Part shown: in pieces, positions 1-6,597 of the stretch | Layout of the letters: every line of letters begins with the position of its first letter | How positions within the stretch are numbered: position 1 is the stretch's first letter | From: Mageeibacillus sp. UBA1193 | GTDB taxonomy: Bacteria > Bacillota > Clostridia > Saccharofermentanales > Saccharofermentanaceae | Reading direction: 5' to 3' | NCBI GenBank assembly: GCA_002310155.1 | Contig: DBYF01000066.1 | Span: 1 to 7,122, forward strand | DNA length: 7,122 nt | The notes under the pieces: generated by a model | What the model saw: the letters and a program-made list of their open reading frames with translations, nothing else | Databases searched by the model: none | What the model was told of the DNA's origin: nothing | Made by a program: the position numbers and the translations under genes

Positions 1-13
1 GGCTCCAAAGCGA

Positions 14-43
14 AAACCCCGTAACCAAAAGGTTGCGGGGTTT
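14..43. terminator. Bidirectional intrinsic terminator
   Basis: An inverted repeat with arms CCCCGTAACC (17-26) and GGTTGCGGGG (31-40) has a four-base AAAA loop and a single G-T wobble. It is flanked by AAAA on the left and TTTCTTGTTTT on the right, so the hairpin is followed by a T-rich tract when read either way. On the minus strand it lies about 48 bases past the TAG stop of the 815-residue lipoprotein gene and would end that transcript. The T-tract is better on the plus strand, which suggests that a rightward gene also ends just left of the window. That gene is not visible. Confidence 0.8.
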
Positions 44-90
44 CTTGTTTTCTAAGAAAACCGCTCATATCGAATCCTGCTCAACAGATC

Positions 91-2538
91 CTACCTCTCA
101 CTAAACACATTCTTCGCGCGGTTGTTGATCGTCGCGATCACGCTGTCGAGATCCTTCTGCCCGAGGAGATACGCAGGCAGTTCCTCGTCCACGATCATCA
201 TGATCGCATTGTCGGACAGGAGGATCGTATCGACGGATTCGAGTGTCTGAAGGAAGATCTGAGGAAACTCCAGATACGGCTCATAAATATAGAGGTTGCG
301 CAATATCGGCGGAGTATTGTTGATCGAGTACGGACCGGTCATGTCGCAATATCCGTTGTAGTTATTCGCCGACTGTCTTTCGACACGATACGAAGATGCC
401 GCCCGGTTGATCGGGATCGTATCAAATGCTTCCTTCTGGATCTCCTCACTGAGCAGGATATCGAGAAGCGCATACGCGCCGTCTTTTGCCGTGGAACCTT
501 CCGTGATCGAGAAAGAATTTGTGATATTGGCAGAGGGACCTGTGCCGTTTTTGGACGGGAGACCGAAGATCCTGATGTTGTTATCGAAATAGTAGTTGTA
601 ATGCCCGAGGTCAGAGCTGCTTCTGATGTCTTCGACGAATATTACATCCTTGATCTCTTCGGGCGCGTCAGGATCAAAGTCAAAGGGCGAATCGATCGCC
701 GTCGCGGAAACACCCGCCGGAATCTTTTCCTTGAAAAAAGCAGCCAGTTCCCGGAAGTCTCCCTGGTCGATATTCATCATCTTCTCATTTACCCACTGCG
801 TATAATTTCTCTCGAAACAGAGATTCAGGAAGTGAAGCCTGCTGACATATTCCGTGACCGGCTCAGATCCGTTACGCTGTTCGTTTACATAGGACATGTA
901 CTGCTCATAGGTAAAGCCGACCTGATCCTCATCCATCTTGGATCCATTCATAATGATGCCTGCGATCGTGAATGACGTCGGGATAAAATACGTCTTCCCG
1001 TCGATCTTCGCGGCATCGATGATCTTCGAGTAATACTTGGAAGCATCGTACGTCTCCCTCTCCAGGTACGGTGTCAGGTCCATAAGATACCGGCTGTCCA
1101 GCATGTCGATCGACTGCGCCGCGCCCAGGACTACATCCGGCCCGTCTCCGGAACGTATATCCATGGAGAGGCTTCCGCTGACCATCGACATGGCACTGTA
1201 CATCTGACGGTCACTCGTGTCGATATCATCGGTCATGTCACCGGTCGTCTTATATGCGTTCTGATCGTAAAGCACCAGCTGCACATGGTAATCCGGATTC
1301 TGCTCGTTAAAGAGCTTCAGGGCCTCTCCTTCATAATACGTCACCGAGTCGCTGAGACTGGCTACCGTAAGAACAGTCTTTCCGGCGTTCGGGTTCTTTT
1401 CGACCTTATCAAGAAAATAGACGACCACAGGGTCCGGTATTAAATACTCACCTTCGATCCGCGGACTGCAGCCGAGGATCACCTTGTTTTCATCTATAGA
1501 AAGCACATTTGCCGTCTGGATCTCATAGCGGTTGATATCACAGTGATCGTAGTTCAGGACACAGATTTCGTTCGCACCAGTCGGATCATATTCATAGATA
1601 CCGGTCGCCTTGGTCAGGTATCCTTTTCCCTCGCTGGTCGAGGAGATCCTCTGGTTGGCACTGATCGGCTTTGCGTCCAGAAGTCTGGTCATCTTTCCTG
1701 TTTTCAGATCAAGTTTGGCGGCCATCGGAGTTTTTCCGATGCAGTCAATAATGACCGTGCCATTTCCGGAACCGTACATGTTATCTACAAATCGTGCGAC
1801 TCCGGGGCCGAATACGGAATCGAGTTCCACATGATAGAGCGGTTCCCCGTTCCTGGAAACAGTGATCATCAGCTTCGGATTATGGTTCACGTCATACGAT
1901 ACGGCACTGCCCACTTCATATCCTTCAATGATATGCATACTATAGAAATATACATTATCCGGATCGGTATGGATCATTTGCGGCGGCACGACCACCTCTC
2001 CGCTATCCGGATCAAACTCACAGTAATAGAAGAACTCTTTGATCGTCATGTTACCAACCTGAGTAGGCGATACGAACGGTTCATCAGCATCAGATTCTTC
2101 GACCGTCGCGAAGTTCTCAAAATACAGACGGATGCCCTTTTCACCTTCACAGATAGCAAGTGCATCAGGCCCCGTCCCTTTTACTCCGTACAGCATTGTG
2201 TCATAGAGATCGACCAGCTGAAGAAGATTCCCTTCCATATCGAAGATGCCCATCAGTTCATAATAATAGGAATCGTTTTCTTCACGTCTTTCTTCTACGG
2301 TATATAGAGTCACGAACCTGTCATTACACATCCACATGCCTTCCGGGATGACGCTGAAATAATCAGCTCCGCTGAGCTTAGGATCCAGCTCTATTCTCTT
2401 TGTGGTATACCAGGGATCTGTTTCGGAAATGGTCTTCTTTTTCGCGCCTTTTTTCTTACAGGAAGAAGCAGTCAGAAGAACAGAAGACAACATCATTGTT
2501 GCAAGTACGAACGCAATGATTCTTTTCAGTTTTGCCAT
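91..2538 (-). CDS. Extracellular solute-binding lipoprotein with N-terminal propeller-like module (815 aa)
   Basis: Predicted surface lipoprotein of the type 1 ABC solute-binding family, probably anchored on the outer face of the membrane. Residues 1-27 form a signal peptide with a lipobox-like LTASSC (Cys27; Ala at -3 is a little unusual), followed by a Lys-rich tether and the motif KTISETDPW (35-43). Residues about 45-380 are beta-rich with repeated strand-turn patterns and recurring Gly-Asp turns, reminiscent of a propeller; no named domain was recognised. The binding-protein domain spans about 387-810. It contains SGDGPDVV (463-470), an 'L-DLTPYLE' segment near 485-493, KIDGKTYFIP (511-520), a 'DGAYALLDILLSEEIQKE' helix (686-703) and TIPINRAA (707-714). 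Usual family members have about 420-450 residues, so the extra length is the N-terminal module. The chosen ATG begins MAKLKR and gives a normal signal peptide, although the ribosome binding site is weak (GGTGG, 12 bases upstream). It has its own promoter. No transporter subunits are nearby and the substrate is unknown. It is a paralogue of the gene at 4208-6481. Confidence 0.88.
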   Translation of the reverse strand: MAKLKRIIAFVLATMMLSSVLLTASSCKKKGAKKKTISETDPWYTTKRIELDPKLSGADYFSVIPEGMWMCNDRFVTLYTVEERREENDSYYYELMGIFDMEGNLLQLVDLYDTMLYGVKGTGPDALAICEGEKGIRLYFENFATVEESDADEPFVSPTQVGNMTIKEFFYYCEFDPDSGEVVVPPQMIHTDPDNVYFYSMHIIEGYEVGSAVSYDVNHNPKLMITVSRNGEPLYHVELDSVFGPGVARFVDNMYGSGNGTVIIDCIGKTPMAAKLDLKTGKMTRLLDAKPISANQRISSTSEGKGYLTKATGIYEYDPTGANEICVLNYDHCDINRYEIQTANVLSIDENKVILGCSPRIEGEYLIPDPVVVYFLDKVEKNPNAGKTVLTVASLSDSVTYYEGEALKLFNEQNPDYHVQLVLYDQNAYKTTGDMTDDIDTSDRQMYSAMSMVSGSLSMDIRSGDGPDVVLGAAQSIDMLDSRYLMDLTPYLERETYDASKYYSKIIDAAKIDGKTYFIPTSFTIAGIIMNGSKMDEDQVGFTYEQYMSYVNEQRNGSEPVTEYVSRLHFLNLCFERNYTQWVNEKMMNIDQGDFRELAAFFKEKIPAGVSATAIDSPFDFDPDAPEEIKDVIFVEDIRSSSDLGHYNYYFDNNIRIFGLPSKNGTGPSANITNSFSITEGSTAKDGAYALLDILLSEEIQKEAFDTIPINRAASSYRVERQSANNYNGYCDMTGPYSINNTPPILRNLYIYEPYLEFPQIFLQTLESVDTILLSDNAIMMIVDEELPAYLLGQKDLDSVIATINNRAKNVFSER

Positions 2539-2594
2539 GGAAAAACAGTACCACCCATTCCCCTTTCGAGATCATATAGTTCATACCCAAATTC

Positions 2595-2624
2595 ATTATA
2601 GCCACGGCTCTTGGGCAAAAGCAA
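2595..2624 (-). promoter_or_regulatory. Sigma-70/SigA-type promoter of the 815-aa lipoprotein gene
   Basis: Read on the minus strand, a perfect -10 box TATAAT (2595-2600) lies 18 bases downstream of TTGCTT (2619-2624), which matches the first three bases of the -35 consensus. Transcription would begin near 2588, leaving an untranslated leader of about 50 bases before the ATG at 2538. The -35 box is weak, so an activator or the repeats just upstream may help. Confidence 0.6.
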
Positions 2625-2633
2625 TCAGGATAA

Positions 2634-2678
2634 CGAAAAAACCGAAAGAAAATCGCGAAACCTTCCGAAACATCGAAA
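2634..2678. repeat. Cluster of five CGAAA (TTTCG) pentamers upstream of the promoter
   Basis: CGAAA occurs on the plus strand at 2634, 2643, 2656, 2666 and 2674, with start-to-start distances of 9, 13, 10 and 8 bases (average 10). The A-runs inside the units fall roughly once per helical turn. The cluster ends about 10 bases upstream of the -35 box of the 815-residue gene (minus strand). It could be a curved or UP-like upstream element or a protein-binding array. The regularity is loose and chance in A-rich DNA is possible. Confidence 0.4.
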
Positions 2679-2693
2679 GATATATACCGCGTA

Positions 2694-2709
2694 AAGAATT
2701 CAAATTCTT
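2694..2709. repeat. Perfect inverted repeat AAGAATT-CA-AATTCTT
   Basis: Two seven-base arms are separated by two bases, in the 208-bp gap between the zinc-ribbon gene and the 815-residue gene. There is no T-tract suited to a terminator, and the short spacer makes a hairpin unlikely, so a dimeric-regulator operator is the more natural reading. It sits about 70 bases upstream of the -35 box of the 815-residue gene and 38 bases past the stop of the zinc-ribbon gene. No cognate regulator is in the window. Confidence 0.45.
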
Positions 2710-2746
2710 ATCCACGTTCCTGCATAAAAAAGTGTTTGCAATTCTC

Positions 2747-3097
2747 TTACTCGAACGTCGGATTGAACGGGACTTTTGCTCCGCAGAACATGCATTTTCC
2801 GACCAGTGGATTATCTGCGGACGGCTTGACTGCCTTACCGCATTCCGGACAGTTTCTCACCTGTTTCTGTTCCGGCGGATTCTCCGTCTTTTCCTTCATG
2901 ATCTCTTCGATCTTCGCCTCGAAAGTCTCGGGGCTGATTCCCTTGTCGAGCAGTATCTTGTATAGGACCTGGATCTTAACTTCCATCTCCGCGAGCTTAT
3001 TCTGAAGATCACCGATCTTAAAATTCGCTTCTACTACTTCATTACCGGCACGTCCGTTTACGATCATCGGTGTGCTGTAATTATGACTGTCATACAT
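2747..3097 (-). CDS. Small coiled-coil and zinc-ribbon protein of unknown function (116 aa)
   Basis: No signal peptide or membrane segment is visible, so the product is probably cytoplasmic. Residues about 18-70 are rich in Leu, Ile, Glu and Lys with heptad-like spacing (for example KIGDLQNKLAEMEVKIQVLY, 27-46) and should form an amphipathic helix or coiled coil. After a short Pro/Gln linker comes a zinc-ribbon knuckle pair, CPECGK (83-88) and CMFCGAK (102-108), giving Cys-X2-Cys-X15-Cys-X2-Cys, a plausible tetra-cysteine zinc site. The whole is about the size of short zinc-ribbon proteins found widely in Clostridia, but no specific family was recognised. The start overlaps the end of the upstream lipoprotein gene by 8 bases (ATGTATGA), and GGGGGAG lies 7 bases before the ATG, so the two are almost certainly cotranscribed and perhaps translationally coupled. 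No clear terminator follows, so some read-through toward the 815-residue gene is possible. DNA, RNA or protein binding are all open. Confidence 0.85.
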   Translation of the reverse strand: MYDSHNYSTPMIVNGRAGNEVVEANFKIGDLQNKLAEMEVKIQVLYKILLDKGISPETFEAKIEEIMKEKTENPPEQKQVRNCPECGKAVKPSADNPLVGKCMFCGAKVPFNPTFE

Positions 3098-4010
3098 CTT
3101 TCTTCTCCCCCTTTATCAGTTCTGTATCTATCACCTGCCATGTTTTCGAATCGGATAAGTATCCTTTAAACGGCAGTGCGCATCTGTAAATATCGATCAT
3201 TGAAAAGTGATTCAGATCAGGCATCTCATCCATCTTCATTCCGCAGAGCGGAGTCGTATACGGCCCATACTGCGGCAGTTCTTCCGGTCCCTCATACGTA
3301 TACCGGTCCGTCGTAACGATAAACGTATCCACGGCAATATAGCGCGTGTATTTTATTCTGTGAACGAATAAATACTCCCCCCGGGTCTCGACCCTGCCGG
3401 TAGAGACGAGGATGTAGACCGACCCGTTTTCTTCCAGGATATACCAGCCGTATTCCAGATCAGGTCCGAATTCTCTGGGAGGCAGGACGGTATATGAGTA
3501 CCCGAGACCTCCCTCACTCTTGGAATATCTCGAAATATCCAACTCGGTCGCACCATACAGCAGTTCGTGATCCAGACCACGGATGCTCAGCAGAGTGCTT
3601 ACATGATTTTCCTCATCCGGGCGCACCCAGACCTCCGAACCATCGTTGACCGTCCAGACGTAAAATCCTGTACACTCGAATCTCGCGTACGGACCGACCT
3701 CGCTGACGATCGCGTCGATCGAATAAGTACTGTCGATGTTCGCGAAAGCCTCCGGTGCGACAGGTGTGGTGACCGGCATCGTCTCGTACGTCACCGTCGT
3801 TTCAGGCTCAGTAGTTTCTGTCTCCGTTTCCGGCATGGTAGTCGTCGTAGTCGCCGTGGATTCCCAATACCGTGTCGTCGTTGTATCTTCCGCCATCTTG
3901 TCGGCTTTATCTATGAAATAATTACACCCTGTGAAAAGCACTGCTGCCGTGACGATTCCCGCCACCGCGATCATGTTCGGTATGCCCGATTGTCTGCCTT
4001 CTTTTTTCAT
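3090..4010 (-). CDS. Putative lipoprotein with Thr-rich linker and unknown C-terminal domain (306 aa)
   Basis: Residues 1-29 form a signal peptide or membrane anchor: MKKEGRQSG, a hydrophobic stretch (12-26) and LFTGC (Cys29). Phe at -3 is atypical for a lipobox, so an uncleaved single-span anchor is the alternative. Residues about 42-85 are a Thr/Glu/Pro-rich linker of low complexity, like the wall-spanning linkers of clostridial surface proteins. Residues about 88-300 are rich in Tyr, Val, Ile and Gly and look like a soluble beta-rich domain outside the cell; no known fold was recognised and no catalytic motif is evident. The reading frame stays open to a GTG at 4056-4058 (322 aa), but the ATG at 4008-4010 is preferred: it gives the classical MKK start, has GGGAG 11 bases upstream, and the likely promoter -10 box lies only 4 bases upstream of the GTG. 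It is the first gene of a two-gene unit with the zinc-ribbon gene, whose start it overlaps by 8 bases, and is divergent from the 757-residue binding protein. Confidence 0.82.
   Translation of the reverse strand: MKKEGRQSGIPNMIAVAGIVTAAVLFTGCNYFIDKADKMAEDTTTTRYWESTATTTTTMPETETETTEPETTVTYETMPVTTPVAPEAFANIDSTYSIDAIVSEVGPYARFECTGFYVWTVNDGSEVWVRPDEENHVSTLLSIRGLDHELLYGATELDISRYSKSEGGLGYSYTVLPPREFGPDLEYGWYILEENGSVYILVSTGRVETRGEYLFVHRIKYTRYIAVDTFIVTTDRYTYEGPEELPQYGPYTTPLCGMKMDEMPDLNHFSMIDIYRCALPFKGYLSDSKTWQVIDTELIKGEKKDV
3105..3111 (-). promoter_or_regulatory. Strong ribosome binding site of the zinc-ribbon gene, inside the preceding gene
   Basis: GGGGGAG on the minus strand lies 7 bases before the ATG at 3097. 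It is also the coding sequence for Lys-Gly-Glu near the end of the lipoprotein gene. It decides the start of the 116-residue protein and gives it its own translation signal despite the overlap. Confidence 0.7.
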
Positions 4011-4062
4011 AACCCCGTATGCTCCCAAAACCATCATCTGATCCATTTCAGATACCACTAAT

Positions 4063-4092
4063 ATTTTACCATAGACGGAGGTCTTATCCGAA
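4063..4092 (-). promoter_or_regulatory. Extended -10 promoter for the lipoprotein/zinc-ribbon unit
   Basis: On the minus strand TGGTAAAAT places a TGN extension directly before TAAAAT (4063-4068), five of six matches to TATAAT. The best -35 is TTCGGA (4087-4092) at an 18-base spacing, a weak match, as is common for extended -10 promoters. Transcription would start near 4056, giving a leader of about 46 bases to the ATG at 4010 and making the upstream GTG start improbable. Confidence 0.5.
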
Positions 4093-4135
4093 CTCCAAAC
4101 TGCTCATTTTTTGTCGCATCTTCGCATGTTTTTAC

Positions 4136-4164
4136 TTGTGTAAATGTCAAACGCGTGCTAGAGT
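4136..4164 (+). promoter_or_regulatory. Candidate promoter of the 757-aa lipoprotein gene
   Basis: TTGTGT (4136-4141) is followed after 17 bases by TAGAGT (4159-4164), which carries a TGC extended -10 element at 4156-4158. Start of transcription would be near 4171, with a leader of about 37 bases. Both boxes are imperfect, but spacing and position are right. It diverges from the minus-strand promoter at 4063-4092, so the two share roughly 70 bases of control DNA. Confidence 0.45.
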
Positions 4165-4192
4165 GAAATCGGGGTTGGCAAACTTAATAACG

Positions 4193-4197
4193 AGAGG
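4193..4197 (+). promoter_or_regulatory. Ribosome binding site deciding the start of the 757-aa gene
   Basis: AGAGG lies 10 bases before the ATG at 4208, a moderate Shine-Dalgarno match. Together with the signal peptide that begins there, it sets the start and excludes the 63 extra codons available upstream in frame. Confidence 0.55.
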
Positions 4198-4207
4198 TAT
4201 TGGAAAC

Positions 4208-6481
4208 ATGAAAAAGATCGCTCTTTTCCTGGCGGTTGTGTTTATGCTACCGTGCATGACATCTTGCAAGAAAAGCAAGAAAGATTCGTTCACCGGAAAG
4301 ACTATTTCAGAGGACAGTACGTGGTGGAATGAGACCGAGGTCACGGTAACACCGGATGAGATCAAGTCCGCCGCGAAGGGTGCTTTTCACAACGTATCAC
4401 CCTCCTGCCTTTACTCTGACGAAAACTCGGTCATACTGTATTTCAGTTTAGCGCCGGACGATGAGACCCAACCGTATGTCGATATCCTAAGGCAGTATTC
4501 GCTTGATGGGAAACTGCTCGGGCAGATCATTCTGAATGACTATTTCGGAGACAAGGATTATTTATTCAACGAAGAGGTCTTTGCTTCCGGCAACAACAAG
4601 TACAGCGCGGCGATCAAGGATGAAGATGGCACACAGCTGGCCTACGATCTCGATTTTGAAAACAGTACGCTGAAGGATCCTGGCGAATTGCATTATCCCG
4701 AAATGGATGACGGTTATTTTTCCTCCGTCAACACGATGGAAGGTGTCGGGGACAAAATCGTGTATCTGGTCAACTATTCGGTTGACGGACGTCCCGCGTA
4801 TCGGGTCTATGTCGATGACGGATTCAATCTGCGCACTTTTGATCTGGATTTCGGAAGGGATGCGCAGGTCGGATCTATCTCGTCTTTCCGTGCGGCCGGC
4901 CACCACGTATTCTTTACCGCCGAGGTCTCCGAGAACGGAATCGATAAAGAATACTCCTGCGAGCTGAATATCACGAATTTTGATTTAAAGAAAACACCAA
5001 TCCAGAATCCCGACGATCTCATTAACCTGTATTTCATTTCCGATAGCAAAGCACTGAGCTGTGACACGCACAAGGTGTATACGCTCGATGTTTCGACCGG
5101 CACGAAGGAAGAGTTTCTCAACTTCAGCGATACTTATGTTTTCGGTGACTACTCAGGCGCCAGGATCCTGCACGCGACAGATAACGAGATCGTGCTTTTT
5201 AGAGAAGATCAGAACGGCTTCGGCATGAATTCCACGGTCCGTCTGATCAAGTTCACGAAGACGGACAAGAATCCGACGGTCGGTCGAAAAGCACTGGTAC
5301 TGGCATATTTCGACTGGCTGGGCGACGCTGAGTATAACGCGATCAATGCGTTCAACAAGAGTTCAACAGAATACTTCATCGAGGCCACCGACAAGTACTT
5401 CGATATCGCAAATGCTTCTCCTGATGAGAACTCCGGCGTGTCTATCCTCGCGCAGAATCTCAGCGGCCAGGTCAATGCGATGGATCTTCTGATCTCGGAT
5501 ATCAAGTCCGGCACCGGCCCGGATCTGGTCATCTACGATTCGCAGTTTGAAAAGCTCAACCATCCTGATTATCTGATCGATCTGACGAAGCGGATCGAGT
5601 CGCAGGAGAGCCTCCATAGCGGCGATTACATGGACTTCGTACTCTCTCCGAACGGACGCGACGGCAAGCACTACCGTCTGAATTATTCCTATGTGTTCGA
5701 CGGTTTCTTCGTGAACAAGAACTTCCTCGATGACGGCATGAAGGGCATGACTTTCGCGCAGTACGATAAGATCATCGAAGAGGACAATCTCGGAAAGAGC
5801 GTCCTCTATCAGGACGACCTTTCGCTTCTAAAAGCACTCGTCAGGATTTCGGATTGCTTCTCCTATGACGCCAGCGGAAAACTATCGCTGAATACAGAAA
5901 ATTTCCGGGCGATCGCGGAATACATCGCGTCGATCCCTGACAACATCTCCTATGACGACGGCATGCTCGAACTGACCAACGTACTGCGTCTTGATTATAT
6001 GCAGGCCCAGGGATTTACGAGCGCACATGGAAAAGTGTACGAAAACCATTCCATTATCGGCTATCCTTCTCCGGACGGTCACGCGGAAACGATCAATGGC
6101 ACCGGTATCGGAATCACATCGACATGTTCCGCGCAGGATGGTGCGTGGGAGTTTGCTCTTACACTTCTCACTCCTGAGTCACAGCGTACACTCTGTGATC
6201 CGGTCATGAAGAGCATCCAGAAGGAAAACCTCCTCCGTTACGTCAAAGAATTCAATGCCACACGGATGACTATGCACGAGCCGGAAAGACTCACGGATGA
6301 ATTCGCCGACTGGTACATCAGTGAGGTCTCCGACGCAATCGTCGTACCCGACATCAACCCGACGGTCATGATGATCATGTGCGAAGAAATGCCCGCGTAT
6401 TTCGCCGGCGATAAGACACTGGATGAGGTGATCGGAGTCATCGAAAACCGCATCAATCTTCTTATGAGAGAACAGGGCTGA
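4208..6481 (+). CDS. Extracellular solute-binding lipoprotein, paralogue of the 815-aa protein (757 aa)
   Basis: Predicted surface lipoprotein of the type 1 ABC solute-binding family. The signal peptide MKKIALFLAVVFMLPCMTSC ends at Cys20 (Met at -3 is unusual), followed by a Lys-rich tether and KTISEDSTW (31-39), matching KTISETDPW of the paralogue. Residues about 45-350 form a beta-rich, propeller-like module with phrases such as YSLDGKLLGQI and YTLDVSTGTKEEF. After KNPTVGRKALVLA (354-366), a junction also seen in the paralogue, comes the binding domain, about 362-750. It contains SGTGPDLVIYD (434-444), YLIDLTKRIE (455-464), a 'DGAWEFALTLLTPESQ' helix (644-659) and a C-terminal block (721-750) identical to the paralogue at 17 of 30 hand-aligned positions. 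The frame is open back to 4019, but the ATG at 4208 gives the signal peptide and has AGAGG 10 bases upstream, so the longer form is rejected. No permease or ATPase is adjacent, and the ligand is unknown. Confidence 0.9.
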   Translation: MKKIALFLAVVFMLPCMTSCKKSKKDSFTGKTISEDSTWWNETEVTVTPDEIKSAAKGAFHNVSPSCLYSDENSVILYFSLAPDDETQPYVDILRQYSLDGKLLGQIILNDYFGDKDYLFNEEVFASGNNKYSAAIKDEDGTQLAYDLDFENSTLKDPGELHYPEMDDGYFSSVNTMEGVGDKIVYLVNYSVDGRPAYRVYVDDGFNLRTFDLDFGRDAQVGSISSFRAAGHHVFFTAEVSENGIDKEYSCELNITNFDLKKTPIQNPDDLINLYFISDSKALSCDTHKVYTLDVSTGTKEEFLNFSDTYVFGDYSGARILHATDNEIVLFREDQNGFGMNSTVRLIKFTKTDKNPTVGRKALVLAYFDWLGDAEYNAINAFNKSSTEYFIEATDKYFDIANASPDENSGVSILAQNLSGQVNAMDLLISDIKSGTGPDLVIYDSQFEKLNHPDYLIDLTKRIESQESLHSGDYMDFVLSPNGRDGKHYRLNYSYVFDGFFVNKNFLDDGMKGMTFAQYDKIIEEDNLGKSVLYQDDLSLLKALVRISDCFSYDASGKLSLNTENFRAIAEYIASIPDNISYDDGMLELTNVLRLDYMQAQGFTSAHGKVYENHSIIGYPSPDGHAETINGTGIGITSTCSAQDGAWEFALTLLTPESQRTLCDPVMKSIQKENLLRYVKEFNATRMTMHEPERLTDEFADWYISEVSDAIVVPDINPTVMMIMCEEMPAYFAGDKTLDEVIGVIENRINLLMREQG

Positions 6482-6495
6482 TCAGCCTTCTGATC
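6476..6495 (+). repeat. Nested palindromes across the stop codon of the 757-aa gene
   Basis: GGCTGATCAGCC (6476-6487) is a perfect 12-base palindrome containing the TGA stop. The overlapping GATCAG-CCTT-CTGATC (6480-6495) makes a perfect six-base-pair stem with a four-base loop, followed by TTTCCCC. The second stem could protect the 3' end or act as a weak first terminator ahead of the main one 10 bases on. Confidence 0.4.
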
Positions 6496-6505
6496 TTTCC
6501 CCTCG

Positions 6506-6542
6506 AAAAGGAAGCGGCTCCTCCCAAGCCACTTCCTTTTTT
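6506..6542 (+). terminator. Intrinsic terminator after the 757-aa gene
   Basis: AAAAGGAAGCGGCT (6506-6519) pairs with AGCCACTTCCTTTT (6527-6540) with one internal C-A mismatch and a seven-base loop, followed by further T residues (six T in 6537-6542). It lies 24 bases past the stop codon and should separate this gene from the acetyltransferase downstream. The A-run on the left makes it possibly active on the minus strand as well. Confidence 0.85.
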
Positions 6543-6597
6543 GTTTGCGCATCCGTATATCAGCAGGTTCTTTTTTCTTCGCACCACGAAGCGTAAA

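Noticed and set aside
1543..2307. Long plus-strand open frame (254 codons) opposite the 815-aa gene
   Set aside because: It is the antisense shadow of a well-supported coding gene; composition is rich in Arg, His and Ile as expected for such a frame, and no domain or ribosome binding site is seen.
2402..2965. Plus-strand open frame of 187 codons spanning the 2539-2746 gap
   Set aside because: It is antisense to two genes at its ends, and the peptide shows no domain or coherent signal; the gap instead holds promoter and repeat elements for the minus strand.
3774..3900. Trinucleotide-like GTC/GTA/GTG repetition on the plus strand
   Set aside because: It is simply the complement of the Thr codons of the Thr-rich linker of the lipoprotein gene, with degenerate third positions, not an independent repeat or array.
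4019..4207. N-terminal extension of the 757-aa gene by 63 codons
   Set aside because: It would run through the divergent promoter region, has no ribosome binding site, and would bury the lipoprotein signal peptide that starts at 4208.
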